From positions 1,240,001 to 1,304,000 of the forward strand of contig NZ_OU015319.1 of assembly GCF_907163125.1 (NCBI RefSeq): a DNA stretch of 64,000 nt. The letters run 5' to 3'. The notes under the pieces were generated by a model. That model was not told where the DNA came from. It saw only the letters and a program-made list of their open reading frames with translations, and did no database searches. The position numbers were made by a program, and so were the translations under genes. Source of the stretch: Cloacibacterium caeni (GTDB lineage: Bacteria; Bacteroidota; Bacteroidia; Flavobacteriales; Weeksellaceae). Below are positions 9,487 through 18,552 of the stretch, piece by piece (the first letter of the stretch is position 1; every line of letters begins with the position of its first letter).

Positions 9487-9518
9487 AGTCAAATTAAATT
9501 TAAAAAAATTAGAAAATT

Positions 9519-10667
9519 TTATTTTTTAGTGCAGTATTTATCTAAAGCATCAAAATTCATGGCATTTCTATCTCCAAGAAAAACTGCTAATTTTAAATCT
9601 GAACAGATTTTATCTTTTTCAATTTCTGGGATGATAACTTCTTTTTTAGAAGCAATAATAGTAACCTCAGAGTTTTTCAATAATTCTCTTCCTCCTAATT
9701 CATATTTTCTAATTCTTACAAAGGCACGATTTGTAATCGCAAAAGTGTAATAAGGTTCTATTTCAATAGCTTTATCAAAATCCTTTATAGCCTCATCAAA
9801 CTTCATTTGATTGAGCAACATGGTACCTCTAGAAAAATAAGCATCTTTAAAACTAGGACTTGCATCAATTAATTTAGAAAGAATTTTAATTGCAGATTTT
9901 TCATTTCCATTTCTATATTCTTCATTAGATTTTTTCATTTGAGAATCTAATTCCGCAAATTTAGAATCTGGTAAAATCTTTCCATCTATTATTAATTCAT
10001 TTCTGTCTTCATTTCCATTAGACATAAAAGTAATAGATTTATCTACCATTTTTCCATTCTTAAAAATATTACGTTGCTTCACTTTACCGTTAGGATAATA
10101 CATTTCCCAAACTCCTTCTTCTTTTCCGTTAATAAACTCTCCTTTTTGTTTTAAAGAGCCATCTTCATAAAACTCTTGTTCCAGACCATTAGGAATAGAA
10201 TTTTTATAATATCTTTCTAAAGAAACATTTCCATTCTGAAAATACATTTTTCTTAAACCATCAAGCCTTCCATTCAATAAATTTCCTTCTCCTTGAATTC
10301 TTCCACTATAATAGTAATCTATAAACTTCCCACTATAAATTTTATTATTATAATGCCAAATATTTCCATTTAACATTTCCATATTTCTTGTAGTCGGAAT
10401 TTTTTTCAATTCATCGGAACGTTTTTTAAATTCTTTTGTAAAAATATAAATAACTCCATCGAATTTTTCTAAACCATTTTTCTTAAGAGAATCCTTATTT
10501 TTAACAATATCCACCTCTTCTATATCATTAGCATTTATATCATTTCCTCTTTCCGGATCATTAATAACTTTTACATTATCAATTACATAAAGAACATTTT
10601 CATTTTGTTCTTGAGCAAATGATTTAAAGAAAAAAAATAATAGTAATAAGAAAATTCTCGGTTTCAT
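9519..10667 (-). CDS. Secreted MORN/YwqK-repeat protein with C-terminal TPR domain
   Basis: Exported protein of 382 residues with a signal peptide ending near residue 18 (FFFKSFAQEQ). The middle (about 105-215) holds repeated MORN/YwqK-type units such as YYYSGRIQGEGNLLNGRLDG and FYEDGSLKQKGEFINGKEEG. The C-terminal part (about 255-330) has TPR-like helices (KSAIKILSKLIDASPSFKDA, KFDEAIKDFDKAIEIEP). YwqK units were named from an antitoxin family, but in Bacteroidota they are common in exported proteins of unknown function; no toxin partner is nearby. It lies 6 bp downstream of galE. Confidence 0.8.
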   Translation of the reverse strand: MKPRIFLLLLFFFFKSFAQEQNENVLYVIDNVKVINDPERGNDINANDIEEVDIVKNKDSLKKNGLEKFDGVIYIFTKEFKKRSDELKKIPTTRNMEMLNGNIWHYNNKIYSGKFIDYYYSGRIQGEGNLLNGRLDGLRKMYFQNGNVSLERYYKNSIPNGLEQEFYEDGSLKQKGEFINGKEEGVWEMYYPNGKVKQRNIFKNGKMVDKSITFMSNGNEDRNELIIDGKILPDSKFAELDSQMKKSNEEYRNGNEKSAIKILSKLIDASPSFKDAYFSRGTMLLNQMKFDEAIKDFDKAIEIEPYYTFAITNRAFVRIRKYELGGRELLKNSEVTIIASKKEVIIPEIEKDKICSDLKLAVFLGDRNAMNFDALDKYCTKK

Positions 10668-10673
10668 AGTTTT

Positions 10674-11693
10674 TTAAATATCCCTGGTTTCTAAATATTT
10701 CTGCCATTGCCAAACGGTTCTGAGAGCCTCTTCTAATGAAGTTTCAGATTTCCAACCGAGTTCTTTTTCGGCTTTATCAGCATTTGCATAAGCGATGGTA
10801 ATATCTCCTGCTCTTCTTTCACAAATTTGATAAGGAACAGCTACATCGTTGGCTTTTTCAAAAGCATGAACCACTTCTAAAACTGAACTTCCTTTTCCTG
10901 TTCCTAGGTTATAAATATCTAACAGCGTTTCAGAGTTTTCAGAAATTAATTTCTGCAAAGCTTTTACATGCGCTTTTGCCAAATCTACTACATAAATATA
11001 ATCTCTGATTGCGGTTCCATCTTCAGTAGGATAATCATTTCCCCAAACCGAAAGTTTCTCACGAATTCCCGCAGCAGTTTGCATCACATAAGGAACCAAA
11101 TTATTCGGAATTCCGATAGGCAATTCTCCTAATTTCGCAGATGGATGCGCTCCAATTGGATTAAAATACCTCAACAAAGTCACTTTTTTCTGATGAGCTG
11201 TTGCAAAATCTTTCAGAATTTCTTCGCCCATTTGTTTGGTCTTTCCGTAGGAAGATTCTGGTAATTTCAGAGGTGTATTTTCGTCAATTGGCATTGTATC
11301 AGCTTGTCCGTAAACCGTACAACTTGAACTAAAAATGAAATTAGAAATATTTCTTTCTTTCATTTCTTGCAAAAGATTTAGGAGCGAAAACAGATTATTT
11401 TCGTAATAATCAATAGGTTTTACCTGAGATTCGCCTACCGCTTTATATGCCGCAAAATGAATACAACCTTCGATTTTGTGAGCATCAAAAACTTGTTTCA
11501 GTAATTCCTTTCTTTTTAAATCAAAAGGATAGAAAATAGGTTTTTTGCCCGAGATTTCTTCTATATTTTTAAGGATAAATTTTTCGGTATTGGATAAATC
11601 ATCGATGATGACTACTTCAAAATTGTTATTCAAAAGTTCTACTACGGTGTGTGAACCTATATATCCTAATCCGCCTGTTACGAGTATGGTCAT
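10674..11693 (-). CDS. galE: UDP-glucose 4-epimerase
   Basis: NAD-dependent short-chain dehydrogenase-type epimerase (339 residues) interconverting UDP-glucose and UDP-galactose, cytoplasmic. The N-terminal Rossmann motif is TGGLGYIGSH (about 6-15). The catalytic SSSCTVYG and YGKTKQMGE give Ser, Tyr and Lys (YxxxK). RYFNPIGAHPSAKLGE and the C-terminal RAGDITIAYANADKAEKELGW are typical of GalE. It sits between a sugar aminotransferase and the MORN protein on the minus strand, 36 bp from the former, consistent with a glycan precursor operon. Confidence 0.95.
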   Translation of the reverse strand: MTILVTGGLGYIGSHTVVELLNNNFEVVIIDDLSNTEKFILKNIEEISGKKPIFYPFDLKRKELLKQVFDAHKIEGCIHFAAYKAVGESQVKPIDYYENNLFSLLNLLQEMKERNISNFIFSSSCTVYGQADTMPIDENTPLKLPESSYGKTKQMGEEILKDFATAHQKKVTLLRYFNPIGAHPSAKLGELPIGIPNNLVPYVMQTAAGIREKLSVWGNDYPTEDGTAIRDYIYVVDLAKAHVKALQKLISENSETLLDIYNLGTGKGSSVLEVVHAFEKANDVAVPYQICERRAGDITIAYANADKAEKELGWKSETSLEEALRTVWQWQKYLETRDI

Positions 11694-11729
11694 GATTATT
11701 TTGTTATGTTTTCAGAATTATAATTAGAC

Positions 11730-12854
11730 TTATTTCATAAACTCTAAAACAGAATCTGTAATGAACTTCAATTGCTCCTCTTCTAATTCTGTATGCATTG
11801 GTAAAGAAATCACTTGGTCTAATAATTTATCTGTGTTAACAAAATCTGCATCATTAGACTCTTGGTAATAGGCTTTTTGTTTTCTTAACGCAACTGGATA
11901 ATAAATCATCGCTGGAATTTCTTTTTCGGCTAAAAACGCTTGTAATTCGTTTCTTTTTCCGTTCAAAATTCTGAGTGTATATTGATGAAAAACGTGAGTA
12001 GAGTTTTCTGCTCTTTTCGGTGTTAAAATATTTGGATGATTTGCAAAAGCTTTGTCATAATAATCTGCAGCACTTCTTCTTGCAGTATTATAAGAATCCA
12101 AAAGCGGAAGTTTCACTCTTAGAACCGCAGCTTGAACACTGTCTAATCTAGAATTTACGCCTACTTCATCGTGATAATAACGCTTGTACATTCCGTGGTT
12201 TACAATTCCACGCATTTTGTACGCTAATTCGTCATCATTGGTAAAAATAGCACCACCATCTCCGTAACAACCTAAATTTTTAGATGGAAAGAAACTTGTG
12301 GTACCAATAGTTCCCATAGTTCCAGATTTTTTTACTGTACCTTCAGAAAAAGTGAAATCGGCACCAATTCCTTGACAATTGTCTTCTACTACGAATAAAT
12401 TATGCTCTTTTGCTACTTCTAAAACGGCTTCCATATTAGCACATTGTCCGAACAAATGCACAGGAATAATCGCTTTCGTTTTTGGAGTAATCGCAGCTTT
12501 TAATTTTTCAATGTCAATATTGAAAGTATCATAATCTACATCTACTAAAACTGATTTTAATTTTAAAAGATGAACCACTTCTACCGTTGCCGCAAATGTG
12601 AAATCTGCGGTGATAACCTCATCACCTGGTTGTAAATCTAGCGCCATCAAAGCTATTTGCAATGCATCTGTACCATTAGCACAAGGAATCACATGTTTTA
12701 CACCAAGATATTGCTCTAATTCTTTTTGAAAATTCTGAACTTCTGGACCATTAATGAATTGTGCACTTTGCATCACATTGAGCACTTTTTCGTCTACTTC
12801 ATTTTTTATTTTTTGATACTGACTTTGTAAGTCAACCATTTGGATTTTTTTCAT
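11730..12854 (-). CDS. DegT/DnrJ/EryC1/StrS-family sugar aminotransferase
   Basis: PLP-dependent aminotransferase for nucleotide-sugar amination, 374 residues from ATG 12854. An upstream in-frame TTG adding six residues is less likely because MKKIQMVDLQ is the usual start. The PLP lysine is in TSFFPSKNLGCYGDGGA (about residues 180-196), and VPCANGTDALQIAL near residue 50 and VEDNCQGIGA near 155 are family motifs. The product may be an amino sugar for surface polysaccharide, given adjacent galE and cytidylyltransferase genes. A TATTTTTG box lies 15 nt upstream. Divergent from the subtilase gene. Confidence 0.92.
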   Translation of the reverse strand: MKKIQMVDLQSQYQKIKNEVDEKVLNVMQSAQFINGPEVQNFQKELEQYLGVKHVIPCANGTDALQIALMALDLQPGDEVITADFTFAATVEVVHLLKLKSVLVDVDYDTFNIDIEKLKAAITPKTKAIIPVHLFGQCANMEAVLEVAKEHNLFVVEDNCQGIGADFTFSEGTVKKSGTMGTIGTTSFFPSKNLGCYGDGGAIFTNDDELAYKMRGIVNHGMYKRYYHDEVGVNSRLDSVQAAVLRVKLPLLDSYNTARRSAADYYDKAFANHPNILTPKRAENSTHVFHQYTLRILNGKRNELQAFLAEKEIPAMIYYPVALRKQKAYYQESNDADFVNTDKLLDQVISLPMHTELEEEQLKFITDSVLEFMK

Positions 12855-12959
12855 TTCTAAAAATTTTAGCAAAAATACGGAATTTGTAAGGAAAAATAAG
12901 TGAATTTTTTAAAATACATATTGTCGAAATATTTTAAATTCGTAGAAAATTTTTAAACG

Positions 12960-14555
12960 ATGAAAAAAATCATTCATTTATATTTTCTCTTCTTTTTTAG
13001 TTTTGTTTTTTCGCAAACAGAATTGGTATTTGTTTATTTTAAAGACAAACCAAATGCATCTGCTTTTTTAGCCAATCCTCTTTCAGAATTATCACAAAAA
13101 GCCCTTGACAGAAGAACCAACCTTGGAATAGCTATTACCGCTCAAGATGCACCAATAGAACCAGCATATATTCAGAATATACAAAATTTGGGATTTACCG
13201 TTAATGATAAATCAAAATGGCTCAATGGTGTTGCCGTGATTGCTACAGCAGCTCAAATTGCACAATTACAAGCAGAATCTTATGTATTAAAAGTAGAAAG
13301 TTTTGTTAAAAACAATCCTTCTGGAAAAACCACCAAAAAAGAAAAATTCCCTAAAAATTTATCTTCTAAAATAAGTTTCAATTATGGAAACTCTTTAGCT
13401 CAAATAGATCAAGTTAATCTTAGAACACTTCATGTACAAGGTTTTACGGGCTCAGGAATTTCCATTGCAGTCATAGATACGGGATTTCCAACAGTAAATA
13501 CTGGTTCTGCATTTGCTAGAATGAGAAACAATGGGCAAATAAAGGATGTTTATAATTTTATCTCTAAAAATACAGATGTTTACAACACTTCTCTCAACAA
13601 TCACGGAACCAATTGCTTAGGAATAATCGGAGGTTATCTTGACGGAACTTTTGTGGGAGCAGCTCCAGATGCAAATTTTTATTTATATGCAACGGAAGTG
13701 GGCGATGAAGAAATTCCAGAAGAAGAATTATATTGGATTCAAGCCGCAGAAGAAGCCGATAGAAAAGGAGTTGATATTATTTCTACTTCTTTAGGATATG
13801 CAGATTTTTTTGATGATACTCGTTACAATTATACTTACGCTCAGATGAATGGCTCTACTTCATTTATTGCAAGAGCCGCACAAATTGCTTCAGAAAAAGG
13901 AATAATTGTAGTGGTTGCTGCAGGAAATGAAGGAAACCAAACATGGAAATATATTTCTACACCTGCTGATAATGAAAATGTTTTTACGATTGGAGGTGTA
14001 GATAGTACAGGAAATCCTTCTATTTTTACTTCTTTTGGCCCAAATTCTGCGGGAAAAGTTAAACCCGATGCTTCTGCTAGAGCAACTTCTACCTACTTTG
14101 CATATAATAATGGTGCATATCCTGGAAATGGAACTTCTTATGCTACCCCACTTTCTGCTGGTGGTATTGCTTGTTTATTACAAGCTATTCCAAACTCTAC
14201 TAACAGAGAATTTTTGAAAAATAGTTTGAGACAAACTGCATCTCTATACCCTAATTATACTGACCAACTAGGTTATGGAATTTTAAATTTTGGGCAAGTT
14301 CTTTCATCTTTCTTAAAAACAAATGAGTTTTATTCACAAAATAAGGCAATTGTATATCCTAATCCTGCAAAACAAGAGATCAATATTTCTTCTACTCAAA
14401 AAATTGAAAAAATATCTGTTTATAATAGTTTAGGCCAATTTTTATTCGAATCAAAAACCAATCAAATTAATATTGAGAAATTAGAAAAAGGACTGTATTT
14501 TTTAAAAATCAAAACCTCTTCTTCTGAAACCGTAGAAAAGTTCATAAAAGAATAA
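12960..14555 (+). CDS. Secreted S8 subtilisin-like protease with T9SS C-terminal sorting domain
   Basis: Exported serine protease of 531 residues. A signal peptide ends near FSFVFSQ (residue 19), a propeptide follows (about 20-125), and the S8 domain carries the triad in AVIDTGFP (Asp about 176), NNHGTNCLG (His about 219) and GNGTSYATPLSAGG (Ser about 400). Residues about 460-531 are a type A sorting domain (VYPNPAKQEINISS through GLYFLKIKTSSSETVEKFIKE). Such domains direct export through the type IX secretion system and attachment or release at the surface, so extracellular proteolysis is likely. Confidence 0.93.
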   Translation: MKKIIHLYFLFFFSFVFSQTELVFVYFKDKPNASAFLANPLSELSQKALDRRTNLGIAITAQDAPIEPAYIQNIQNLGFTVNDKSKWLNGVAVIATAAQIAQLQAESYVLKVESFVKNNPSGKTTKKEKFPKNLSSKISFNYGNSLAQIDQVNLRTLHVQGFTGSGISIAVIDTGFPTVNTGSAFARMRNNGQIKDVYNFISKNTDVYNTSLNNHGTNCLGIIGGYLDGTFVGAAPDANFYLYATEVGDEEIPEEELYWIQAAEEADRKGVDIISTSLGYADFFDDTRYNYTYAQMNGSTSFIARAAQIASEKGIIVVVAAGNEGNQTWKYISTPADNENVFTIGGVDSTGNPSIFTSFGPNSAGKVKPDASARATSTYFAYNNGAYPGNGTSYATPLSAGGIACLLQAIPNSTNREFLKNSLRQTASLYPNYTDQLGYGILNFGQVLSSFLKTNEFYSQNKAIVYPNPAKQEINISSTQKIEKISVYNSLGQFLFESKTNQINIEKLEKGLYFLKIKTSSSETVEKFIKE

Positions 14556-14574
14556 TAAAAACAAACTCTAAAAA

Positions 14575-14599
14575 AAGCCTTCAGAAAATCTGAAGGCTT
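14575..14599. terminator. Bidirectional terminator between subtilase and ppc
   Basis: Perfect 11-bp stem AAGCCTTCAGA/TCTGAAGGCTT with a 3-nt loop lies between convergent genes, with an A-run on one side and T-rich DNA on the other. Confidence 0.85.
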
Positions 14600-14600
14600 A

Positions 14601-14634
14601 CTTTTTACTTGACTCTTTTTACTTGGCTCTTTTA
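14601..14634. repeat. Tandem copy of the CTTTTTACTTGRCTC word
   Basis: Two adjacent copies (CTTTTTACTTGACTC and TTTTTACTTGGCTCTT) between the terminator and the ppc stop codon. A third copy is at 56049-56065 upstream of the transaldolase gene. Confidence 0.5.
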
Positions 14635-17178
14635 TGCCGAATTCCTACTCGCATTTATATTTCCAAAAAGAGAACGAGTAACCAATTTTTCGAGCGTTTC
14701 TCTATCTCCTTCGTTTTTCTGTAATTTCATGAGTGCATACTGCTGAATACTCAACAACGGAAGCACTATTTTTTCTCTAATTTTCACGGATTTTCTTCCT
14801 ACTGGTTCTTCTTCCATCAAACTATGGAAACCTGTAATTTCGAACATCATTTCTTTAGACAATTCATATTCACTAAACAAAACTTGCCAAAACTCGCCGA
14901 ATTTAGGATGATTTTTCATGTAATAGGTGAGCGGAAAATAAGATTTATTCATCGCCATCATAGAATTAAGCACCAAAGTTTTAAAGAAATCAGAATTTCT
15001 AAATAAATCTTTTACTTCTTCTATTCTGCCTTCGTCTTTTAATTTTTTAATTGCAGTTCCAAAACCAAAAAACCCTGGTATATTTTGCTTCAGTTGGCTC
15101 CAACTTCCCACAAAAGGAATCGCTCTTAAATCCTCGAATTTCAATTCATTTCCTGCGCCACGTTTGCTCGGTCTACTTCCTATGTTGGTTTTCCCGTAAT
15201 ATTGAAGCGTACTTATTTCTTGCAAATAAGGTACAAACAGTGGATTTTGCTTTAAATCAACATATTTCACATAACTCAATTCTGCTAATTCTTCAATTAA
15301 GGCTCTTTCTTTTTCGGTTAAATCTTTTTTGTGATTTTTAAAAACTTCATTCTCGATTCCAGCAGTCAAAAGTTGCTCAAAATTATATTTTGCTTGATCT
15401 TTATTTCCAAAAACCGAAGTAATGGTTTGACCTTGAATCGTTAATTCTATTTTGTTATTGGCGATAGTTTTTCCTTGGCTTGCGTAGAACTGGTGCGTTT
15501 TACCACCACCACGAGCTGGAGGTCCACCTCTACCGTCAAAGAAAATTACTTTTACATCATTCTCTTCAGAAACTTTAGAAAGTCTTTCTTTGGTAGCATA
15601 AATTTCCCAATTGGCTTTTAAATAACCACCATCTTTGGTTCCATCAGAAAAACCGAGCATTATCGTTTGTTCTCTTTTTCTCTTTGCCAAATGTTTTTGA
15701 TAAACTTCATCATTGTATAAATCCTGCATCACTTTTTCTGCATTGGCAAGTCCTTCCATAGTTTCAAAAAGCGGAACAATATCTATGTTGATGTCTTCAT
15801 CTTGATAACCACACACTTTGAACAAAGCGAAAACATTCATCACATCTTCTACCGTATCAGAATTAGAAATGATGTAACGATGCATTCCTCTTTCGCCATT
15901 TTTGGCCTGAACTTCTTTAACATTGATGACGCTTTTTAGGGTTTCTTTGATAATTTCATCTTCGAAATCATCAGGATTAGCCAGAATATGTTCAGAAATC
16001 AAGATATTTACTTTTTCAGAATTGGTAAGTTCTGCAACATTTTGCTTAGAATATTTCGTCACCAACTCATCTATCACTTTTTGGTGAATTCTGCTATCTT
16101 GGCGAATATCCAAAGTTGCAAAATGAGTTCCAAAAATCTTAACTCGGTCTCTGTAATCTACCAAAATATTGGTAAAAAGTCCATTATGTTGAGTTTTCAG
16201 AATATGTTCAGCTTCTGATAAATATTTTAAAATCGTTTCACTAGAAATAGAATTTTCATTTTTGAAAATGTTATTGTACAATTCATTGCTTAATTTTTCT
16301 AAAACTTCTGAAACGCCTCTAAAACTTAATCGTCTTCTTAAATCTTTTAAATGATTGTAATAATTTTTGAGAATAGAATTTCTAAGTTCATTGGCAACTT
16401 TTAGCGTAACATCTGCCGTCACAAAAGGATTCCCATCTCTGTCTCCTCCTGGCCAAAAACCTAATTGAAAAACGTCTTGATGTATATCAAAATATTCATT
16501 TCCGAAAGATTGTTTCAGTTTTTTATACAATTCACCAATCGTGTCATAATACACATATCTCAAGTAAAAAATAATGCTTAATGCTTCATCTAGCGGTGTT
16601 GGTCGCTCTTTATTTACAAATGGAGTTTTTCCTAACTGTTGAAGTAAAAGGTCTATTTCATTTATGTCATCTTTTAAAATAGCAGAACGCAAATCATGCA
16701 AAATTCTTTGTACAGCATTCGGATAAAACTGTGTAGGATGCGCTGTAAAAACCACTTTTACGGCAAAATCTTCTAACTTTTCGCGAACTTTTCCTAGTTT
16801 ATGTTCTTGCAAAGCACGTTCATGCAATTGCATTACCGTTCCCGCATCACTTTCTGAATGCAACTGTTGAAAAGCTGCATCTTCTATACTGTCAAAAAGC
16901 ACCACTTGCCTTTCAATGTATTGAATAATCTTAAAAAGCAGTTCCTGCTTTTGTTCTTCTGTAGTAACTTCTGTATGTTTTTTGAAGAATTCTTCTACAA
17001 TTTCTTCTGGAGATTTTCCTTCTTCATAGCCATCTCTACTTTCTTCATAAAGAAACGGCAAAAGCATTCCGATGTTGGTCATTTTATCATACGGAAGGCT
17101 CATAAACAAGCTGTTATAAATCTGAAATTTATTTTCTACAACCTGACGAAATTTTTCTAAGCGGGCTTCATTAATCAT
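14632..17178 (-). CDS. ppc: Phosphoenolpyruvate carboxylase
   Basis: Cytoplasmic anaplerotic enzyme making oxaloacetate from PEP and bicarbonate. The 848-residue protein has catalytic His147 in VFTAHPTQFYPNAV and the PEP-binding glycine loop FFDGRGGPPARGGGKTH, the Bacteroidota version of the usual FHGRGGxxGRGG. It also has FWPGGDRDGNPFVT (about 242-255) and SRPSKRGAGNELKFEDLRAI near residue 670. A TACCTTTG box lies 4 nt before the ATG, implying a nearly leaderless mRNA. Divergent from the alcohol dehydrogenase gene. Confidence 0.95.
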   Translation of the reverse strand: MINEARLEKFRQVVENKFQIYNSLFMSLPYDKMTNIGMLLPFLYEESRDGYEEGKSPEEIVEEFFKKHTEVTTEEQKQELLFKIIQYIERQVVLFDSIEDAAFQQLHSESDAGTVMQLHERALQEHKLGKVREKLEDFAVKVVFTAHPTQFYPNAVQRILHDLRSAILKDDINEIDLLLQQLGKTPFVNKERPTPLDEALSIIFYLRYVYYDTIGELYKKLKQSFGNEYFDIHQDVFQLGFWPGGDRDGNPFVTADVTLKVANELRNSILKNYYNHLKDLRRRLSFRGVSEVLEKLSNELYNNIFKNENSISSETILKYLSEAEHILKTQHNGLFTNILVDYRDRVKIFGTHFATLDIRQDSRIHQKVIDELVTKYSKQNVAELTNSEKVNILISEHILANPDDFEDEIIKETLKSVINVKEVQAKNGERGMHRYIISNSDTVEDVMNVFALFKVCGYQDEDINIDIVPLFETMEGLANAEKVMQDLYNDEVYQKHLAKRKREQTIMLGFSDGTKDGGYLKANWEIYATKERLSKVSEENDVKVIFFDGRGGPPARGGGKTHQFYASQGKTIANNKIELTIQGQTITSVFGNKDQAKYNFEQLLTAGIENEVFKNHKKDLTEKERALIEELAELSYVKYVDLKQNPLFVPYLQEISTLQYYGKTNIGSRPSKRGAGNELKFEDLRAIPFVGSWSQLKQNIPGFFGFGTAIKKLKDEGRIEEVKDLFRNSDFFKTLVLNSMMAMNKSYFPLTYYMKNHPKFGEFWQVLFSEYELSKEMMFEITGFHSLMEEEPVGRKSVKIREKIVLPLLSIQQYALMKLQKNEGDRETLEKLVTRSLFGNINASRNSA

Positions 17179-17182
17179 ATAA

Positions 17183-17190
17183 CAAAGGTA
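17183..17190 (-). promoter_or_regulatory. -7 promoter box of ppc, nearly leaderless
   Basis: TACCTTTG on the minus strand ends 4 nt (TTAT) before the ppc ATG at 17178. Confidence 0.55.
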
Positions 17191-17276
17191 TTAAAAACTC
17201 TTTATTTATAGCATATTATTGAAATTTTCAATCTTAAATTTTTATTAATTTTCATCACATTCGGAATCTTATTTCG

Positions 17277-17284
17277 TAATTTTG
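17277..17284 (+). promoter_or_regulatory. -7 promoter box of the alcohol dehydrogenase gene
   Basis: TAATTTTG on the plus strand, 17 nt before the ATG at 17302. Confidence 0.55.
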
Positions 17285-17301
17285 AGAAAAAATTTATTAA
17301 T

Positions 17302-18465
17302 ATGTTAAATTTTGAATTTAAAAATCCTACAAAAATCATTTTCGGTAAAGGCGAAATCGCTAAAATTTCTAGAGAAATCCCGAAAACAGAAAAAATATTA
17401 GTGCTTTACGGAGGCGGAAGCATTAAAACCAATGGCGTTTACGACCAAGTAAAAGCAGCATTAGAAGGCTACAACTGGGAAGAATTCGGTGGAATTCCTG
17501 CAAATCCAGAATATGAAGTTTTATTAGAAGCTTTAAAAATCATCAAAGAAAAAAATATCACTTACATGTTAGCAGTAGGTGGTGGTTCTGTAATTGATGG
17601 AGTTAAATTCCTTTCTGCAGCAGCTAATTATGAAGGAGAACCTTGGGATATTTTAAAAAATGGAATTAGAACAGAAGAAGGAAAAGGTTTACCATTTGCT
17701 TCTGTACTTACGCTTCCTGCAACAGGTTCTGAAATGAATTCTGGCGCAGTAGTTTCTAGAAGAGAAATCGGTCAGAAATTAGGAATGGGAGGTCCTGGTT
17801 TATTCCCTCAATTTTCTATTTTAGACCCAGAAGTGATTCGTTCAATCCCTAAAAAACAAATTGCAAACGGAATTACAGATGCTTACACTCACGTTTTAGA
17901 GCAATATATGACTGTAAAAACCTCTGCTACACTTCAAGACCGTTTTGCCGAAAGTATTTTACAAACTTTACAAGAAATTGCTCCAAAAATGATGGAAGAA
18001 GAGTTCGATTATGATTCAGCTGCTAATTTTATGTGGAGTTGTACCATGGCTTTAAATGGATTGATTCAAAAAGGAGTCATTTCTGACTGGGCAATTCACG
18101 GAATTGGTCACGAATTAACTGCTCAATTTGGTATAGACCATGCCAGAACTTTAGCCATTATTGCACCTTCTCATTACCGTTATAATTTTGATGCTAAAAA
18201 AGAAAAATTAGCACAATATGCAGAAAGAGTTTGGAATGTGACAGAAGGTTCTACCGAAGAAAAAGCATTGAAAGGAATAGAAAAAATGGAAGCTTTCTTC
18301 CAAAGTTTAGGGATAAAAACCAAATTATCTGAGTACACCGAAAACTACCAAGGAACAGCAGAAAAAATTCAAGAAGCATTTATTGCTAGAAATTGGTTAG
18401 CGATTGGCGAAAAAGGCATTGTAAAACCTGAAGATGCTAAAAAAATTGTAGAAATGGCGTACTAA
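17302..18465 (+). CDS. Iron-containing alcohol dehydrogenase (YqhD/BDH type)
   Basis: NAD(P)H-dependent group III alcohol dehydrogenase, 387 residues, cytoplasmic. It reduces aldehydes; the closest family style is YqhD/butanol dehydrogenase. Visible motifs are the nucleotide-binding AVGGGSVIDGVKF (about 93-105), LPATGSEMNSG, and the metal-binding sets NGITDAYTHVLEQYM and WAIHGIGHELTAQFGIDHARTLA, which supply the Asp and three His ligands. The physiological substrate is not known. It has its own promoter and a following hairpin terminator, so it is probably monocistronic. Confidence 0.92.
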   Translation: MLNFEFKNPTKIIFGKGEIAKISREIPKTEKILVLYGGGSIKTNGVYDQVKAALEGYNWEEFGGIPANPEYEVLLEALKIIKEKNITYMLAVGGGSVIDGVKFLSAAANYEGEPWDILKNGIRTEEGKGLPFASVLTLPATGSEMNSGAVVSRREIGQKLGMGGPGLFPQFSILDPEVIRSIPKKQIANGITDAYTHVLEQYMTVKTSATLQDRFAESILQTLQEIAPKMMEEEFDYDSAANFMWSCTMALNGLIQKGVISDWAIHGIGHELTAQFGIDHARTLAIIAPSHYRYNFDAKKEKLAQYAERVWNVTEGSTEEKALKGIEKMEAFFQSLGIKTKLSEYTENYQGTAEKIQEAFIARNWLAIGEKGIVKPEDAKKIVEMAY

Positions 18466-18501
18466 TGAACTCGTTCATTATATGCTCAAAATAACTTTCA
18501 C

Positions 18502-18532
18502 AAAATCACAGAGAATTCTGTGATTTTTTTTT
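18502..18532 (+). terminator. Rho-independent terminator of the alcohol dehydrogenase gene
   Basis: Perfect 11-bp stem AAAATCACAGA/TCTGTGATTTT with a 4-nt loop, followed by a T-run. Confidence 0.85.
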
Positions 18533-18539
18533 ATTTTTG
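18532..18539 (+). promoter_or_regulatory. -7 promoter box of the class V aminotransferase gene
   Basis: TATTTTTG immediately after the preceding terminator T-run, 13 nt before the ATG at 18553. Confidence 0.5.
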
Positions 18540-18552
18540 AAAAAAAGTAAAA

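Noticed and set aside
10021-10400. YwqK units as part of a toxin-antitoxin pair
   Set aside because: The protein is exported and no toxin-like gene is adjacent; the name comes from an unrelated family member.
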